Of a stretch of DNA of 64,000 nucleotides, positions 6,880-15,626 are shown piece after piece (the stretch's first letter is position 1; each line of letters begins with the position of its first letter). A program made the position numbers and the translations under genes. Below the pieces are notes generated by a model. It saw only the letters and a list, made by a program, of their open reading frames with translations, made no database searches and was not told the origin of the DNA. Source of the DNA: CAVRZJ01 sp964594125 (GTDB taxonomy: Bacteria; Acidobacteriota; Thermoanaerobaculia; Thermoanaerobaculales; Thermoanaerobaculaceae); NCBI GenBank assembly GCA_964594125.1, contig CAZQLL010000006.1, forward strand, positions 62,001-126,000, in the 5' to 3' direction.

Positions 6880-8178
6880 TCAACGCGCGCTCCCCGCCGG
6901 CGGCACCTTCGCGGTGCGGCGCGGCATCAGGCGCTGCTTGACGAAGGTGCCGAGGTTGCCGCTGTACGAGCCGATCATCACGTCCTCGAAGCGCAGGATC
7001 GCGGCGGCGAGCCACAGGCACGCCGCCACCGTGACGAGCTCGACGACGACGGTGATGCCGATCTGCACCCAGTGGAACACGCCGCCGATCGCCTCGCGCA
7101 CCATCATCGTCACGTTGACGATGGGGATGAAGGCGAGCGGCAGCGAGAACTCGAGGCCGGGCACCTGCAGGAACATCACCGGCAGCATCACGATCATGTA
7201 GAACGGCGTGATCATCGCCTGCCCGTCCTTGAACGTGCGCGCGAACGAGGCGAAGATCATCATCCCGGCCGCGACGAACAGCGCCAGCAGCGCGGCGCCG
7301 AGCGCCATCACCGGGATCGCCGCCGGCGGCACCTTGAACTCGATCGTCTCGCCGCTGCCGGCGAGCAGCGGCGCAACGACCATGCGCATCGACAGCGTCA
7401 TCGAGGCCAGGTTGAGCGCCCCGGCGAGGAAGCCGAAGCTCGCGACGTAGAGGTACTTCGCGGTGACCACCGAGAGTCGCGAGGCGGCCACCGTGGCGAG
7501 CGTCTCCCAGGTGTTGCGCTCGCGCTCGCCCGCGGTCGCATCGACCGCCGGGTAGAAGCACCCGACCGCCACCATGATGACGAAGAACAGCGGCAGCATC
7601 AGGCCGAGCAGGAACGCGCCCATCTCGCGCTCGGAGGCCACGTTGCTGCGAGCGAGCGTGAACACCTGCCACTCCGCCTCGCCGACGCCGAGCCCGGCGG
7701 CGTGCTTCTTCAGCCACTCGTCGCGGTAGCGGTCGACCACCGCGCGGGCGCGATCGAGCGCCTTCTGGCTGCGCTCCTTCGACGTATCGGCGGTGACCCG
7801 CAGGCGGAAGTTCCCCGGCAGCGCCGCGCCGTCCGGCTCCGCAGGCAGCACCTCGACGAGCGCGTCGAGCTCGCCGCGCTCGACACGCGCGGCAGCGTCG
7901 GCGACGGTGATGTCCTTCGCCAGCTCGACCTTCTCATCGGAGGCGAAGCGGTTGGCCAGCGCCGCGTGCTCCGCCGGCACGCCGACCAGCGCGATTCGGC
8001 TGACGAACGCCTCCGTCTGCCCCATCACGTAGGTGATGCCGGTGAACATCGCCCACAGCATGAAGGGGTACAGCAGGATCGGCATGAGGATGGAGTTGGT
8101 GACGATGGTGCGTTCGCGCAGCGCGGCGCGCGCCTCGCGCAGGTACAGGATCCCGACGTCGTTCCAGTCGAGACGCAT
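6880..8178 (-). CDS. ABC-2 type permease (NatB-like), second permease of the exporter
   Basis: The product has 432 residues. A first membrane helix (SILMPILLYPFMLWAMFTGI) follows a short N-terminal cytoplasmic segment; a ~150-residue external domain (to MGAFLLG) and then five to six helices follow, the ABC-2 layout. The motif VDATAGERERNTWETL, equivalent to the DTLAGEKERATLETL of the CPBP-fused permease, is the conserved coupling region, so the two permeases are paralogues and may form a heterodimer. The ATG at 8178 has no ribosome site, but TACAAT lies at 8190-8185, suggesting a leaderless transcript. The gene is divergent from 8260. Confidence 0.88.
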   Translation of the reverse strand: MRLDWNDVGILYLREARAALRERTIVTNSILMPILLYPFMLWAMFTGITYVMGQTEAFVSRIALVGVPAEHAALANRFASDEKVELAKDITVADAAARVERGELDALVEVLPAEPDGAALPGNFRLRVTADTSKERSQKALDRARAVVDRYRDEWLKKHAAGLGVGEAEWQVFTLARSNVASEREMGAFLLGLMLPLFFVIMVAVGCFYPAVDATAGERERNTWETLATVAASRLSVVTAKYLYVASFGFLAGALNLASMTLSMRMVVAPLLAGSGETIEFKVPPAAIPVMALGAALLALFVAAGMMIFASFARTFKDGQAMITPFYMIVMLPVMFLQVPGLEFSLPLAFIPIVNVTMMVREAIGGVFHWVQIGITVVVELVTVAACLWLAAAILRFEDVMIGSYSGNLGTFVKQRLMPRRTAKVPPAGSAR

Positions 8179-8221
8179 CGTCGGATTGTACGTCGGCTCA
8201 CGAGGAAGGTTCGGAACTTCG

Positions 8222-8250
8222 TTGACAGGTCGGACGCCGCACCGTAGCAT
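8222..8250 (+). promoter_or_regulatory. Promoter of the GT-C-like gene, apparently leaderless
   Basis: TTGACA (8222-8227) and TAGCAT (8245-8250) are separated by 17 bases. Transcription would begin near 8257, and the ATG is at 8260, so there is no room for a ribosome site. The -35 box is perfect; the -10 box matches TATAAT at four of six positions. Confidence 0.55.
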
Positions 8251-8259
8251 CCGGGCGCC

Positions 8260-9417
8260 ATGCGGAAACCCGGCTCCCTGCAGGTCCTTCTCGTCACCGC
8301 CGCGGCCGTGGTCGCGTGGGCGGCCGTGATCGCCACGATCGCCTCGCTGCGCTTCGACGGCGACGTGCGCGGCCTCCTGTTCCTCGGCGCCGACTTCCAG
8401 CACCCGCCGGCGCACGCGACCACGCCGCGCTACGGCGCCGCTGGCTACGACGGCCAGTTCTACTCCGCGCTCGCCACCGACCCGCTGCTGCTGCGTGACG
8501 ACAGCGAGCGCTTCCTCGACGCCCCGCGCTATCGCTCGCTGCACGTCGCCGTGCCGCTCGCCGCGTGGGTGCTCGCGGGGACCTCGCCGGCGCTCGCGGT
8601 GCGCACCTACCAGGCGCTGTGCTGGGCGCTCGCGCTGGCCGCGATCTGGCTCGCGGCCGACTGGCTGCGCGAGCACGGCCGGTCGCCGTGGTGGGCGCTG
8701 TTGCTGGTGCCCAACGCCGGGCTCGCCACCTCCGTGATGCGCACGACGCCGGACGCGGCGGCGATGGCGCTGGTGCTCGCCGCGCTGTGGTGTTACCGGC
8801 GCGGGCGCCTCGGCCTCACGGTCGCCGCCCTGATCGCCGCGGCTTTGGCGCGCGAGACCGCGGTGCTGGCCGCCGTCGCGATCGGCTACAGCGAGTGGGC
8901 CGCCGGCCGCGGACGGCGCGCCGTGCGCCTCGTCGCGATCCCCGCCGCCGCGCTCATCGGCACGATGCTCCTCCGCCTCGTCACGATCGGGCGCGGCGCG
9001 CTGCTCGGCGGCAGCTACGGCGTGCCGTTCGCCTGGGTGCTGCAGAAGATCGACCAGATGCTGGCCGCCAGCATCAGGATCACCTCGATCGAGCTGTGGG
9101 GTTTCCTGGCGCTGATCGTCGCGATCTCGGCGCTCGCCGCATTCGGGCGCGTTGAGACGCGCTTTTCGACCGAGGAGGCGCTGTTCCTGCTGTTCATCGT
9201 GCTGGCGTGGACGCTGTCGTTCGCCGTGTACGTGGACGTCTACGGCTACACGCGGGCGCTGATGCCGCTGCCCTTCCTCGCGCTGTTGATCGCCGCCTCG
9301 CACCAGGACCGGGTCAAGCAGGGGGTGCTGCTGCTCGTACCGCTGGCGTTCGCGTTCGTCGGGCTCCTGATGATCCGCGCCGAGCTCAAGGCGGCCCTGC
9401 TGGTGGCCCGTGGCTGA
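8260..9417 (+). CDS. Multi-pass membrane protein, GT-C glycosyltransferase-like
   Basis: The product has 385 residues and about nine to ten hydrophobic helices. After the first helix comes a periplasmic loop with the conserved-looking GYDGQFYSALATDP; the YDGQFY motif is typical of a family of membrane proteins related to GT-C glycosyltransferases that use polyprenyl-phosphate sugars. It is therefore a candidate for cell-surface glycan assembly. No ribosome site is seen; the promoter at 8222-8250 implies a leaderless mRNA. Its end overlaps the thioesterase gene by eight bases. The sugar donor and acceptor cannot be inferred. Confidence 0.75.
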   Translation: MRKPGSLQVLLVTAAAVVAWAAVIATIASLRFDGDVRGLLFLGADFQHPPAHATTPRYGAAGYDGQFYSALATDPLLLRDDSERFLDAPRYRSLHVAVPLAAWVLAGTSPALAVRTYQALCWALALAAIWLAADWLREHGRSPWWALLLVPNAGLATSVMRTTPDAAAMALVLAALWCYRRGRLGLTVAALIAAALARETAVLAAVAIGYSEWAAGRGRRAVRLVAIPAAALIGTMLLRLVTIGRGALLGGSYGVPFAWVLQKIDQMLAASIRITSIELWGFLALIVAISALAAFGRVETRFSTEEALFLLFIVLAWTLSFAVYVDVYGYTRALMPLPFLALLIAASHQDRVKQGVLLLVPLAFAFVGLLMIRAELKAALLVARG

Positions 9418-9844
9418 CCGCATCGGTTTCGCCCGCGACGAGTTTCTGGCCTACGTCGAGCGCGCCAACCCGCGCACGGTGTTCGCGCCGCTCGGCATCC
9501 GCATCGAGCGCTGCGACCCGGACGAGATGGTGGTCGCGCTCGACATCGACGACCGCCACCGCCAGCACCTCGGCATGCTGCACGGCGGGATCTCGGCGCT
9601 GCTCGCCGAGTCGGCGGCCTCGCTCGCCGCGGCGGCCAGCGTCGACATGGCGCACCACATCGTCGCCGGCGTCGACCTCAACGCCACCCACGTCAAGGCG
9701 AAGCGCGCCGGTACGCTGCGCGCTACCGCCCGCCCCGCATTCCGCGGCCGCACGACGCACGTGTACGCCATCGACATCACCGACGAGGACGGCGAGCTGG
9801 TGTGCGTGTCGCGGTGCACGATCGCCGTACGAGCAAGGAAATAG
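9410..9844 (+). CDS. Hotdog-fold thioesterase, PaaI/YdiI type
   Basis: The product has 144 residues, the standard length for a hotdog domain. HLGMLHGGISALLAESAAS is the classic PaaI-like signature: the HGG lies at the start of the long helix and the Glu of LLAES is the usual catalytic base. Related enzymes hydrolyse acyl-CoA thioesters (phenylacetyl-CoA, DHNA-CoA, medium-chain acyl-CoA). The start is a GTG at 9410 inside the previous gene (8-base overlap), so translation is probably coupled. Functional link with the GT-C-like gene is unclear. Confidence 0.88.
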   Translation: MADRIGFARDEFLAYVERANPRTVFAPLGIRIERCDPDEMVVALDIDDRHRQHLGMLHGGISALLAESAASLAAAASVDMAHHIVAGVDLNATHVKAKRAGTLRATARPAFRGRTTHVYAIDITDEDGELVCVSRCTIAVRARK

Positions 9845-9885
9845 CCGGCGGATCACGGTGCCGCCGCGGTCTGCTGGCCAGTTGA

Positions 9886-11124
9886 TCAGACCATCTTGAG
9901 CAGGTGGCCCATCTTGTTCTTCTTTACCTCGAGGTAGCGGCGGGTGTGCTCGGTGGGCGGCACCTCGAGCGGGACGCGCTCGACGATCTCCAGGCCGTAG
10001 CCGCCGAGTGCGACGTACTTCGAAGGGTTGTTGGTCATCAGCCGCATGCGGTGGACGCCGAGCGCGCGCAGGATCTGCGCGCCGACCCCGTAGTCGCGCT
10101 GGTCGGGGCGGAACCCCAGGCGCTGGTTCGCCTCGACGGTGTCGGCGCCGGCGTCCTGGAGCTCGTAGGCGCGCAGCTTGTTGGCGAGCCCGATGCCGCG
10201 CCCCTCCTGCAGCAGATAGAGCAGCACGCCGCGCCGCTCGGCGGCGATGCGCTCGAGCGCGGTCTCGAGCTGGGCGCCGCAGTCGCAGCGGCTGGAGCCG
10301 AAGACGTCTCCGGTCAGGCATTGCGAATGGACGCGGACGAGCACCGGGTCGGGGGTCGTGACGTCGCCGGTGACCAGCGCGACGTGCTCCTCGCCCGTCA
10401 CCGTGGAGCGGAACACGAAGGCGCGGAAGTCGCCGTAGCGGGTCGGCAGCGCCGGCGAGGCGACGCGCTCGACCAGCCGCTCGGTGCCCATCCGGTAGGC
10501 GATGACGTCGCGGACCGTGATCACGCCGATGCCGTGCTCCTGCGCCACCTCGACCAGCCGCGGCAGGCGCGCCATGGAGCCGTCGGCGTCCATCACCTCG
10601 CAGATCACCGCCGCCGGGTAGAGGCCGGCGATGCGGGCGAGGTCGACCGACGCCTCCGTGTGCCCCGCGCGGTTGAGGACCCCGCCGTCGCGCGCGCGCA
10701 GCGGAAAGGTGTGGCCCGGCCGGATGAGGTCGGCGGGCCGCGTCGCCGGGTCGATCGCGGTCAGGACGGTGACCGCGCGGTCGGCGGCGCTGATTCCGGT
10801 GGTGGTGCGGTTGCGCGCCTCGATCGAGACGCAGAACGCGGTCTGGTGCGGCGAGGTGTTGTGCTCAACCATCGGCGGCAGCTCGAGCTCGTCGCAGCGC
10901 TCGGCCGTCAGCGCGAGGCAGATCAGGCCGCGGGCGTGGGTGGCGAGGAAGTTGATGGCGTCGGGCGTCACCTTCTCCGCGGCGATCACCAGGTCGCCCT
11001 CGTTCTCGCGGTCCTCGTCGTCGACGATGATCACGAAGCGGCCGCGGCGGATCTCCTCCGCGGCCGCCTCGACGGAGAGGAAGACGCTGCGAGCGCCGCC
11101 GCCGTCGCCCAAGGGAGCCGCCAT
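9886..11124 (-). CDS. ribBA: Bifunctional DHBP synthase / GTP cyclohydrolase II
   Basis: The product has 412 residues and two riboflavin-pathway domains. Residues ~10-210 are 3,4-dihydroxy-2-butanone-4-phosphate synthase (DDEDRENEGDLV acidic loop, THARG, RAGHTEASVDL). Residues ~215-412 are GTP cyclohydrolase II, with the zinc-binding SQCLTGDVFGSSRCDCG cysteines and EGRGIGLANKL. Both key motif sets are intact, so both activities are expected. The ATG at 11124 overlaps the preceding stop by one base (TGATG), coupling it to the GWxTD gene. No FMN riboswitch is visible upstream because the gene is internal to the operon. The rest of the rib pathway is not in the window. Confidence 0.96.
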   Translation of the reverse strand: MAAPLGDGGGARSVFLSVEAAAEEIRRGRFVIIVDDEDRENEGDLVIAAEKVTPDAINFLATHARGLICLALTAERCDELELPPMVEHNTSPHQTAFCVSIEARNRTTTGISAADRAVTVLTAIDPATRPADLIRPGHTFPLRARDGGVLNRAGHTEASVDLARIAGLYPAAVICEVMDADGSMARLPRLVEVAQEHGIGVITVRDVIAYRMGTERLVERVASPALPTRYGDFRAFVFRSTVTGEEHVALVTGDVTTPDPVLVRVHSQCLTGDVFGSSRCDCGAQLETALERIAAERRGVLLYLLQEGRGIGLANKLRAYELQDAGADTVEANQRLGFRPDQRDYGVGAQILRALGVHRMRLMTNNPSKYVALGGYGLEIVERVPLEVPPTEHTRRYLEVKKNKMGHLLKMV

Positions 11125-12632
11125 CAGCTCCCCGTTGCCGGCGCGGGCGGCGCTTCCGGGATCGTCAACGGGATCGCCGTGGTGCGGCTGGCGTTCGTCA
11201 CGGTGTCGCGCAGCGTGAGCTCGAGCCGATACGTGCCGGCCTTGCGGAACCCTTCGAGCGGCAGCCCGTTGCCGAACATCCACAGGTCGCCGCTGATCTT
11301 CGACACGTTGACCGGCGTCGCCGGCACCTCGCTGAGCTTCTTCTCGCCGGCGAACAGCGCGAGCGAGATCTCGAGCTTCGGCTTCGCCTCGGCGGGCGGC
11401 GCCGCCGCAGGAGCATCGGCGGTCTCCGGCGCCGCGGGGATCCCGGGGCGGATCACGAAGCAGAAGTAGGAGAGCTGCTCGCGCGGCGAGTAGGTGTCGC
11501 TCACGCGCGGCACGACGTGCCAGCCGCCGATGTTGAGCGGGTCGCCGAGATGCGCCTGCGCCTCCTGACGGATGTCGACGCCCCAGTACATCGGGGACAT
11601 GTAGGTCCCTTCCTTCGGCACCGACTCCGTCTCGCCCTCGTACACGGCGACGGCGATCGGCCCGGCCTCGTTGAGCAGCGCCAGCTCGACCTTCCACCTG
11701 CCGCTGTCGAGCGGGAACGCGAACTCGTACGCGGTTCCGTCGGCGACCGACACCGGCTTGGCCGCGACGGCGAACGACCCCGCCTGCTCTCCGGATGCGG
11801 CGTTGATGACGCGGCCGATCACCTGCGTCGCCTGAGGGGCCGAGGACGGGAGCTGCACGAACAGCCACAGCGGGTGGAGCGACTCGGTGAGCACGCCGGC
11901 GTAGCCGCGGACGACGCTCCCCTCCGGCCAAGGGCGCGGCTGCGTCTCGAGCACCGCGAGCTGCTGCGGGCTCGCCACCTTCGAGCCGGGCAGCATCCCG
12001 AGGCGCGGCACCTCGGTGAGCTTGGGGTTGAGCACCAGCGCCTCGGGCAGCATTGCGAGCAGCTTGATGGCGCCGGCGTTGCGGCGGTCCGTGCGGTCGA
12101 GGATGAAATCGCCGTCGCCGGGGTTCGTCTCGGTGAACACGAAGGTCGCCTCGTTCCCCTTGTAATCCTTGGGCAGCAGCGCCTTCTCGTACTTCCACAC
12201 CTCGTTCATGCCGGCGCCCTCGCCGCGTCCGCTGCGCTCGCCGGTGAGCGCAGCGAGCTCCCCGGGACGGTACGTCTGGCGCTGCGAGTACTTGCCGAGC
12301 AGGATCAGCACACGGCCGCGGTCCGACAGCGAGCCCCTGGTCGAGCCGAAGGAGAAGTGCTTGTCGGCCGCCTCGACCCGCATGTCGAAGTCGGATTTGA
12401 ACTCGTTGCGCGGCGTTGCCAGGTCGGGGTCGCGTTTGGCCCAGAACAGCTCGATGAACGCCTTCGCCTCGGCATCGGTCCTGATCTGCTCGTAGGCCTT
12501 GTGCTCGGCCTTCGTCATCAGGAAGCCGGCCGGCGTTTCAGGGAAGGCGCTGAGCTCCGGTGAGAGCTGGGCGCCCGCCACGGTCGCGGCGGCCCATGCC
12601 GCCAGGGCGAAGGGAAGGGATACGAAACGCAT
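11124..12632 (-). CDS. Secreted GWxTD-domain protein
   Basis: The 502-residue precursor begins with a clear signal peptide (MRFVSLPFALAAWAAATVAGAQ). Residues ~55-190 contain the GWxTD domain pattern: FIELFWAKRDPDLATPRNEF, the DRGRVLILLGKY segment and NEVWKYEKALL. This domain is common in Acidobacteriota exported proteins but has no known biochemical role. The C-terminal ~300 residues look beta-rich, with an Ala/Pro-rich linker (ADAPAAAPPAEAKPK) before a final beta sandwich. GAGGAG lies seven bases upstream of the ATG. It is coupled to ribBA by TGATG. Confidence 0.85.
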   Translation of the reverse strand: MRFVSLPFALAAWAAATVAGAQLSPELSAFPETPAGFLMTKAEHKAYEQIRTDAEAKAFIELFWAKRDPDLATPRNEFKSDFDMRVEAADKHFSFGSTRGSLSDRGRVLILLGKYSQRQTYRPGELAALTGERSGRGEGAGMNEVWKYEKALLPKDYKGNEATFVFTETNPGDGDFILDRTDRRNAGAIKLLAMLPEALVLNPKLTEVPRLGMLPGSKVASPQQLAVLETQPRPWPEGSVVRGYAGVLTESLHPLWLFVQLPSSAPQATQVIGRVINAASGEQAGSFAVAAKPVSVADGTAYEFAFPLDSGRWKVELALLNEAGPIAVAVYEGETESVPKEGTYMSPMYWGVDIRQEAQAHLGDPLNIGGWHVVPRVSDTYSPREQLSYFCFVIRPGIPAAPETADAPAAAPPAEAKPKLEISLALFAGEKKLSEVPATPVNVSKISGDLWMFGNGLPLEGFRKAGTYRLELTLRDTVTNASRTTAIPLTIPEAPPAPATGS

Positions 12633-12690
12633 GGAATGCTCCTCGTTTCCGCCCCGCGCGGTCGCCGCCGGGGCCGCGCAATGATACTCC

Positions 12691-12733
12691 AACTCCCTCA
12701 CAGCGGCGGTCTCACCGCCGCCGCGAGGGAGTT
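12691..12733 (-). terminator. Long GC-rich hairpin between tamA and the GWxTD gene
   Basis: The arms 12691-12710 and 12714-12733 are 20 bases each with a 3-base loop; on minus-strand RNA the two non-Watson-Crick positions are G-U pairs, so the stem is effectively complete. It lies 134 bases past the tamA stop and upstream of the GWxTD start. There is no T-tract, so it may stop transcription with Rho, protect the mRNA 3' end, or be a palindromic repeat. A TATCAT at 12686-12681 just after it could be a -10 box for the downstream gene. Confidence 0.5.
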
Positions 12734-12866
12734 GACAGGGAACAAGTTAAGCGGCGCCTTCCGCACACCGCGGCACAAGTGGCTGAGGCAGCGCGGCTTG
12801 GTTGTGAAGGAAAACACAAGACCGGCCGGAGTGCTCTCACGTGTCCATGGCTCCACGCCTCGTGCC

Positions 12867-15626
12867 TCAGAAGGGATTGCCGAGCGCCAGGAACAGCTCG
12901 CCGCGGCTCTCGCCCGGCTCGCGGTCGAGCTTCCAGCCGTACTCGAGGCGAATCGGGCCGACCGGCGTCTCCACGCGCAGTCCGAAGCCGGCGCCCCAGC
13001 GCAGGTCGGCGGCGCGCACGTCGCCGCGCGACGCCCAGACGTTGCCGGCGTCGACGAACACGCCGCCGCCGAAGGCGCCGTAGATCGGGAAGCGCCACTC
13101 GACGCTGCCCAGCGCGATCGCGGCGCCGCCGACGGGGTCGAACTCGCTGGGCAGGCAGTCGGGCTGCTCGGCGGGGCAGATCAGGGTCTTGCCGGGAATG
13201 CCGAGCAGGTCGGTGGCGAAGGCGCGGTGCGAGATGCGGCCGCCGCCGAAGTAGCGCACTGCGATCGGCACCGCGAGGTTGTCGCACCCCGACGGTGAGT
13301 CCTCGACGTCGCACGGCCCGTCGACCGCCGGCCGCGGCCAGATGACGCCGCCGCGCAGGCTTCCCGCGGCGACGCCGCCGAGGACTGGCACGAAGCGGGC
13401 GACGGACACCGACAGCTTCTCGAACTCGGCCTCGCCGAGGAACCACTTGAAGGCGAGCTGGAGCTGGGCGCTGGCGAAGGTGCCGCGCCGCGGGGTGAAG
13501 ACGTCGTCGCGCGTGTCCCACTCCAGGATCGGGGTGATCGACGTCAGGCGCACGTCCTGCTGGTCGCGCTCGAGCTCGGAGAGGATCTCGTCGGGGGCGT
13601 TCGAATCGACGATCTGGTAGTCGTAGCGCAGCAGCCGCCGCCACGGCCGCGCCTGGACGTCGCCGGCCTGCACCCACATGCCGCGGCGGAGCAGGTCGAA
13701 GCTCGGGTAGTACTCCTCGGTCCGGTAGACCGTGGTCCAGTTGGGAAACCCGATCAGCCCCACCTTGCCGGTCTCGCGGTAAGAGACCTCGACCATGCGC
13801 TGGCGGTCGGAGAGGCGCCCCTGGAACGCAACGATGCCAGCCCGCCCCAGGACGTTGGTCTCCGACCACGACGCCGACAGCCGCAGGCGTTCGACGGTGT
13901 CCCAGCCGAGGCCGAAACCGAACGCACCGGTCGGCGCCTCGGCGAGGTCGAGGACCCAACCGCGGGACGCGCCGGCGTCCTGGCCGGGGATGGGTCGCAG
14001 CGCCGCCCGTTCGAACACGCCCAGGCCGAGCAGACGCCGTTGCACCGCGAGCTGCTCGCTCGGACCGAGCGGCATCCCGGGCGCGACGCGCGCAACCCTC
14101 TCGACCACCGAGGGCCGCGTCCTGCCCAGGCCCGCGACGACCAGGTTGCCTACCCGCACCGGGGCGCCGGGATCGGCGGCGACGCGTACCGCGCAGGCGC
14201 CGGCGCTGCACTCGCTCGCCACCTCGACGCGCGCGTCGGCCCAGCCGGCATCCTGCAGCGCCAGAAGCACCGCGGCCCGGGTGCGCGCTTCCCGCTCGGA
14301 ACTCCACGGCCCGCCGGCCGCCAGCGGCAGCTCGCCGAGCGCGATCCCGGCCGGCACGCCCCCGACGGCGATCGCCGCGACGGTGCGCCGCTCGCCCTGC
14401 GCCACGGGCAACTCGATCACGACGCCGCCGTCCTCGGCGAGCAGCCGCGGGGCGCCCACCTCGGCGTCCGCGAACCCTTCCTCGCGCAGCGTCGACCGCA
14501 GCGACTCGGCGTCCGCGGCGAGCGACGCGGCATCGATCGGCTCGCGCCCCCACCACCAGGGGTGGCCGCGGCGGGCGCCGATGCGCTCGCGCAGCGTCGC
14601 CGCGTCGATCGCCGCAAGCCCGGGGAACCGCACCTCGCGGATCGCACGCCGGTCTCCCTCGCGGACCAGGATCCGCAGCGTCCGCTGCCCGTCGCCGCCG
14701 CCGATCTCGCCGCTCACCTGTGCGAGCAGGCTCCCCCGCCGCTGCAGGAACGACTGGACACGCGCCACCGCGAGGTCGAGCGCCGCCTCGCTGAACGGCT
14801 CCTCGCCGCGCAGGAACACGAGCGCCTCCTGCTCGAGCGCCTTGCTGTGCTCGATCCCCTCGAGCTCCAGGCGCCAGTGCTCTCCGAGCCGCACTGCGAA
14901 CGACACCGCCGCGCCGCCGGCGCCGGCCGCCACCGACGGGGCGTCGACGTCGGACTCCCAGAAGCCGTCGCGGCGCAGCGAGACCAGCAGCCGGCGCCGG
15001 GCCCGCTCCAGCCGCGCCTCGCTCGCCCGCTCTCCCTGATCGAGCCCCGTGCGCCTCCAGAGCTCCTCCTCGGGCATCGCCGCGCCCGTCGCCGCCAGCG
15101 AGCGCACCGTGAGCTCCTCGCCGAGCCGCACCGCGAGCGAGACGCGCACCGCGCCGCGCGCCACGTCGAACTCGAGCCCGGGATCGATCGCGGCGTCCAG
15201 GAACCCGCGCGCGCGCAGCCCTGCGCGCGCCCGCTCGACCCCCTCCTCGAACGCGGCCACGCGCAGCAGATCGCCCTCCCTGACCCCGAGGTCCGCGAGG
15301 ACCGGCGCGCGCTCCCGCCGCGGCACGCCGGCAAGCGCAATCTCGGTCACCCGCGAGGCGAGCTGCAGGCGCACGTCGAGCGCCGCGCCGCTGGGAGCCT
15401 CGCGCACGTGAACCGTGACGTCCTCGACGGCGCGCGAGGCGATCAGGGCCTGTACGCCGCGCCGGATCGCCGCGCGCGACAGCGGGTCGCCGGGCGCGAC
15501 GCCGAACGCGCGGCCGAGGTCGGCGAGCGCCGCGGCGTGGGGCGGAGCGAACGTCACGGAGACGACCTCGGCCGGTCCCCAGGCGAACGCTGCCGCCAGC
15601 GCGCAGCTCAGTAGCGGCGCAGCCAC
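12867..15626 (-). CDS. tamA: Omp85-family outer-membrane protein, TamA/BamA-like
   Basis: The product has 919 residues. A short signal peptide (AAPLLSCALAAAFAWG) leads into about five to seven POTRA-like repeats (residues ~20-560; each with a VxxIxxxG or similar strand-helix-helix-strand pattern, such as REVRFPGL and RVGNLVVAGL), then a C-terminal 16-strand barrel. The barrel has VWRFPIYG-like strands and ends in ...LFLALGNPF with a terminal Phe, the usual recognition residue. GTG start with GGAGG five bases upstream; it overlaps the tamB stop by 19 bases. With TamB it would insert barrels or move lipids to the outer membrane. BamA proper is an alternative, but the tamB pairing favours TamA. 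Confidence 0.88.
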   Translation of the reverse strand: MAAPLLSCALAAAFAWGPAEVVSVTFAPPHAAALADLGRAFGVAPGDPLSRAAIRRGVQALIASRAVEDVTVHVREAPSGAALDVRLQLASRVTEIALAGVPRRERAPVLADLGVREGDLLRVAAFEEGVERARAGLRARGFLDAAIDPGLEFDVARGAVRVSLAVRLGEELTVRSLAATGAAMPEEELWRRTGLDQGERASEARLERARRRLLVSLRRDGFWESDVDAPSVAAGAGGAAVSFAVRLGEHWRLELEGIEHSKALEQEALVFLRGEEPFSEAALDLAVARVQSFLQRRGSLLAQVSGEIGGGDGQRTLRILVREGDRRAIREVRFPGLAAIDAATLRERIGARRGHPWWWGREPIDAASLAADAESLRSTLREEGFADAEVGAPRLLAEDGGVVIELPVAQGERRTVAAIAVGGVPAGIALGELPLAAGGPWSSEREARTRAAVLLALQDAGWADARVEVASECSAGACAVRVAADPGAPVRVGNLVVAGLGRTRPSVVERVARVAPGMPLGPSEQLAVQRRLLGLGVFERAALRPIPGQDAGASRGWVLDLAEAPTGAFGFGLGWDTVERLRLSASWSETNVLGRAGIVAFQGRLSDRQRMVEVSYRETGKVGLIGFPNWTTVYRTEEYYPSFDLLRRGMWVQAGDVQARPWRRLLRYDYQIVDSNAPDEILSELERDQQDVRLTSITPILEWDTRDDVFTPRRGTFASAQLQLAFKWFLGEAEFEKLSVSVARFVPVLGGVAAGSLRGGVIWPRPAVDGPCDVEDSPSGCDNLAVPIAVRYFGGGRISHRAFATDLLGIPGKTLICPAEQPDCLPSEFDPVGGAAIALGSVEWRFPIYGAFGGGVFVDAGNVWASRGDVRAADLRWGAGFGLRVETPVGPIRLEYGWKLDREPGESRGELFLALGNPF

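Noticed and set aside
12732..12737. TTGACA on the plus strand taken as a promoter
   Set aside because: No -10 box at 16-18 bases and no plus-strand gene follows; the region is the edge of the long hairpin.
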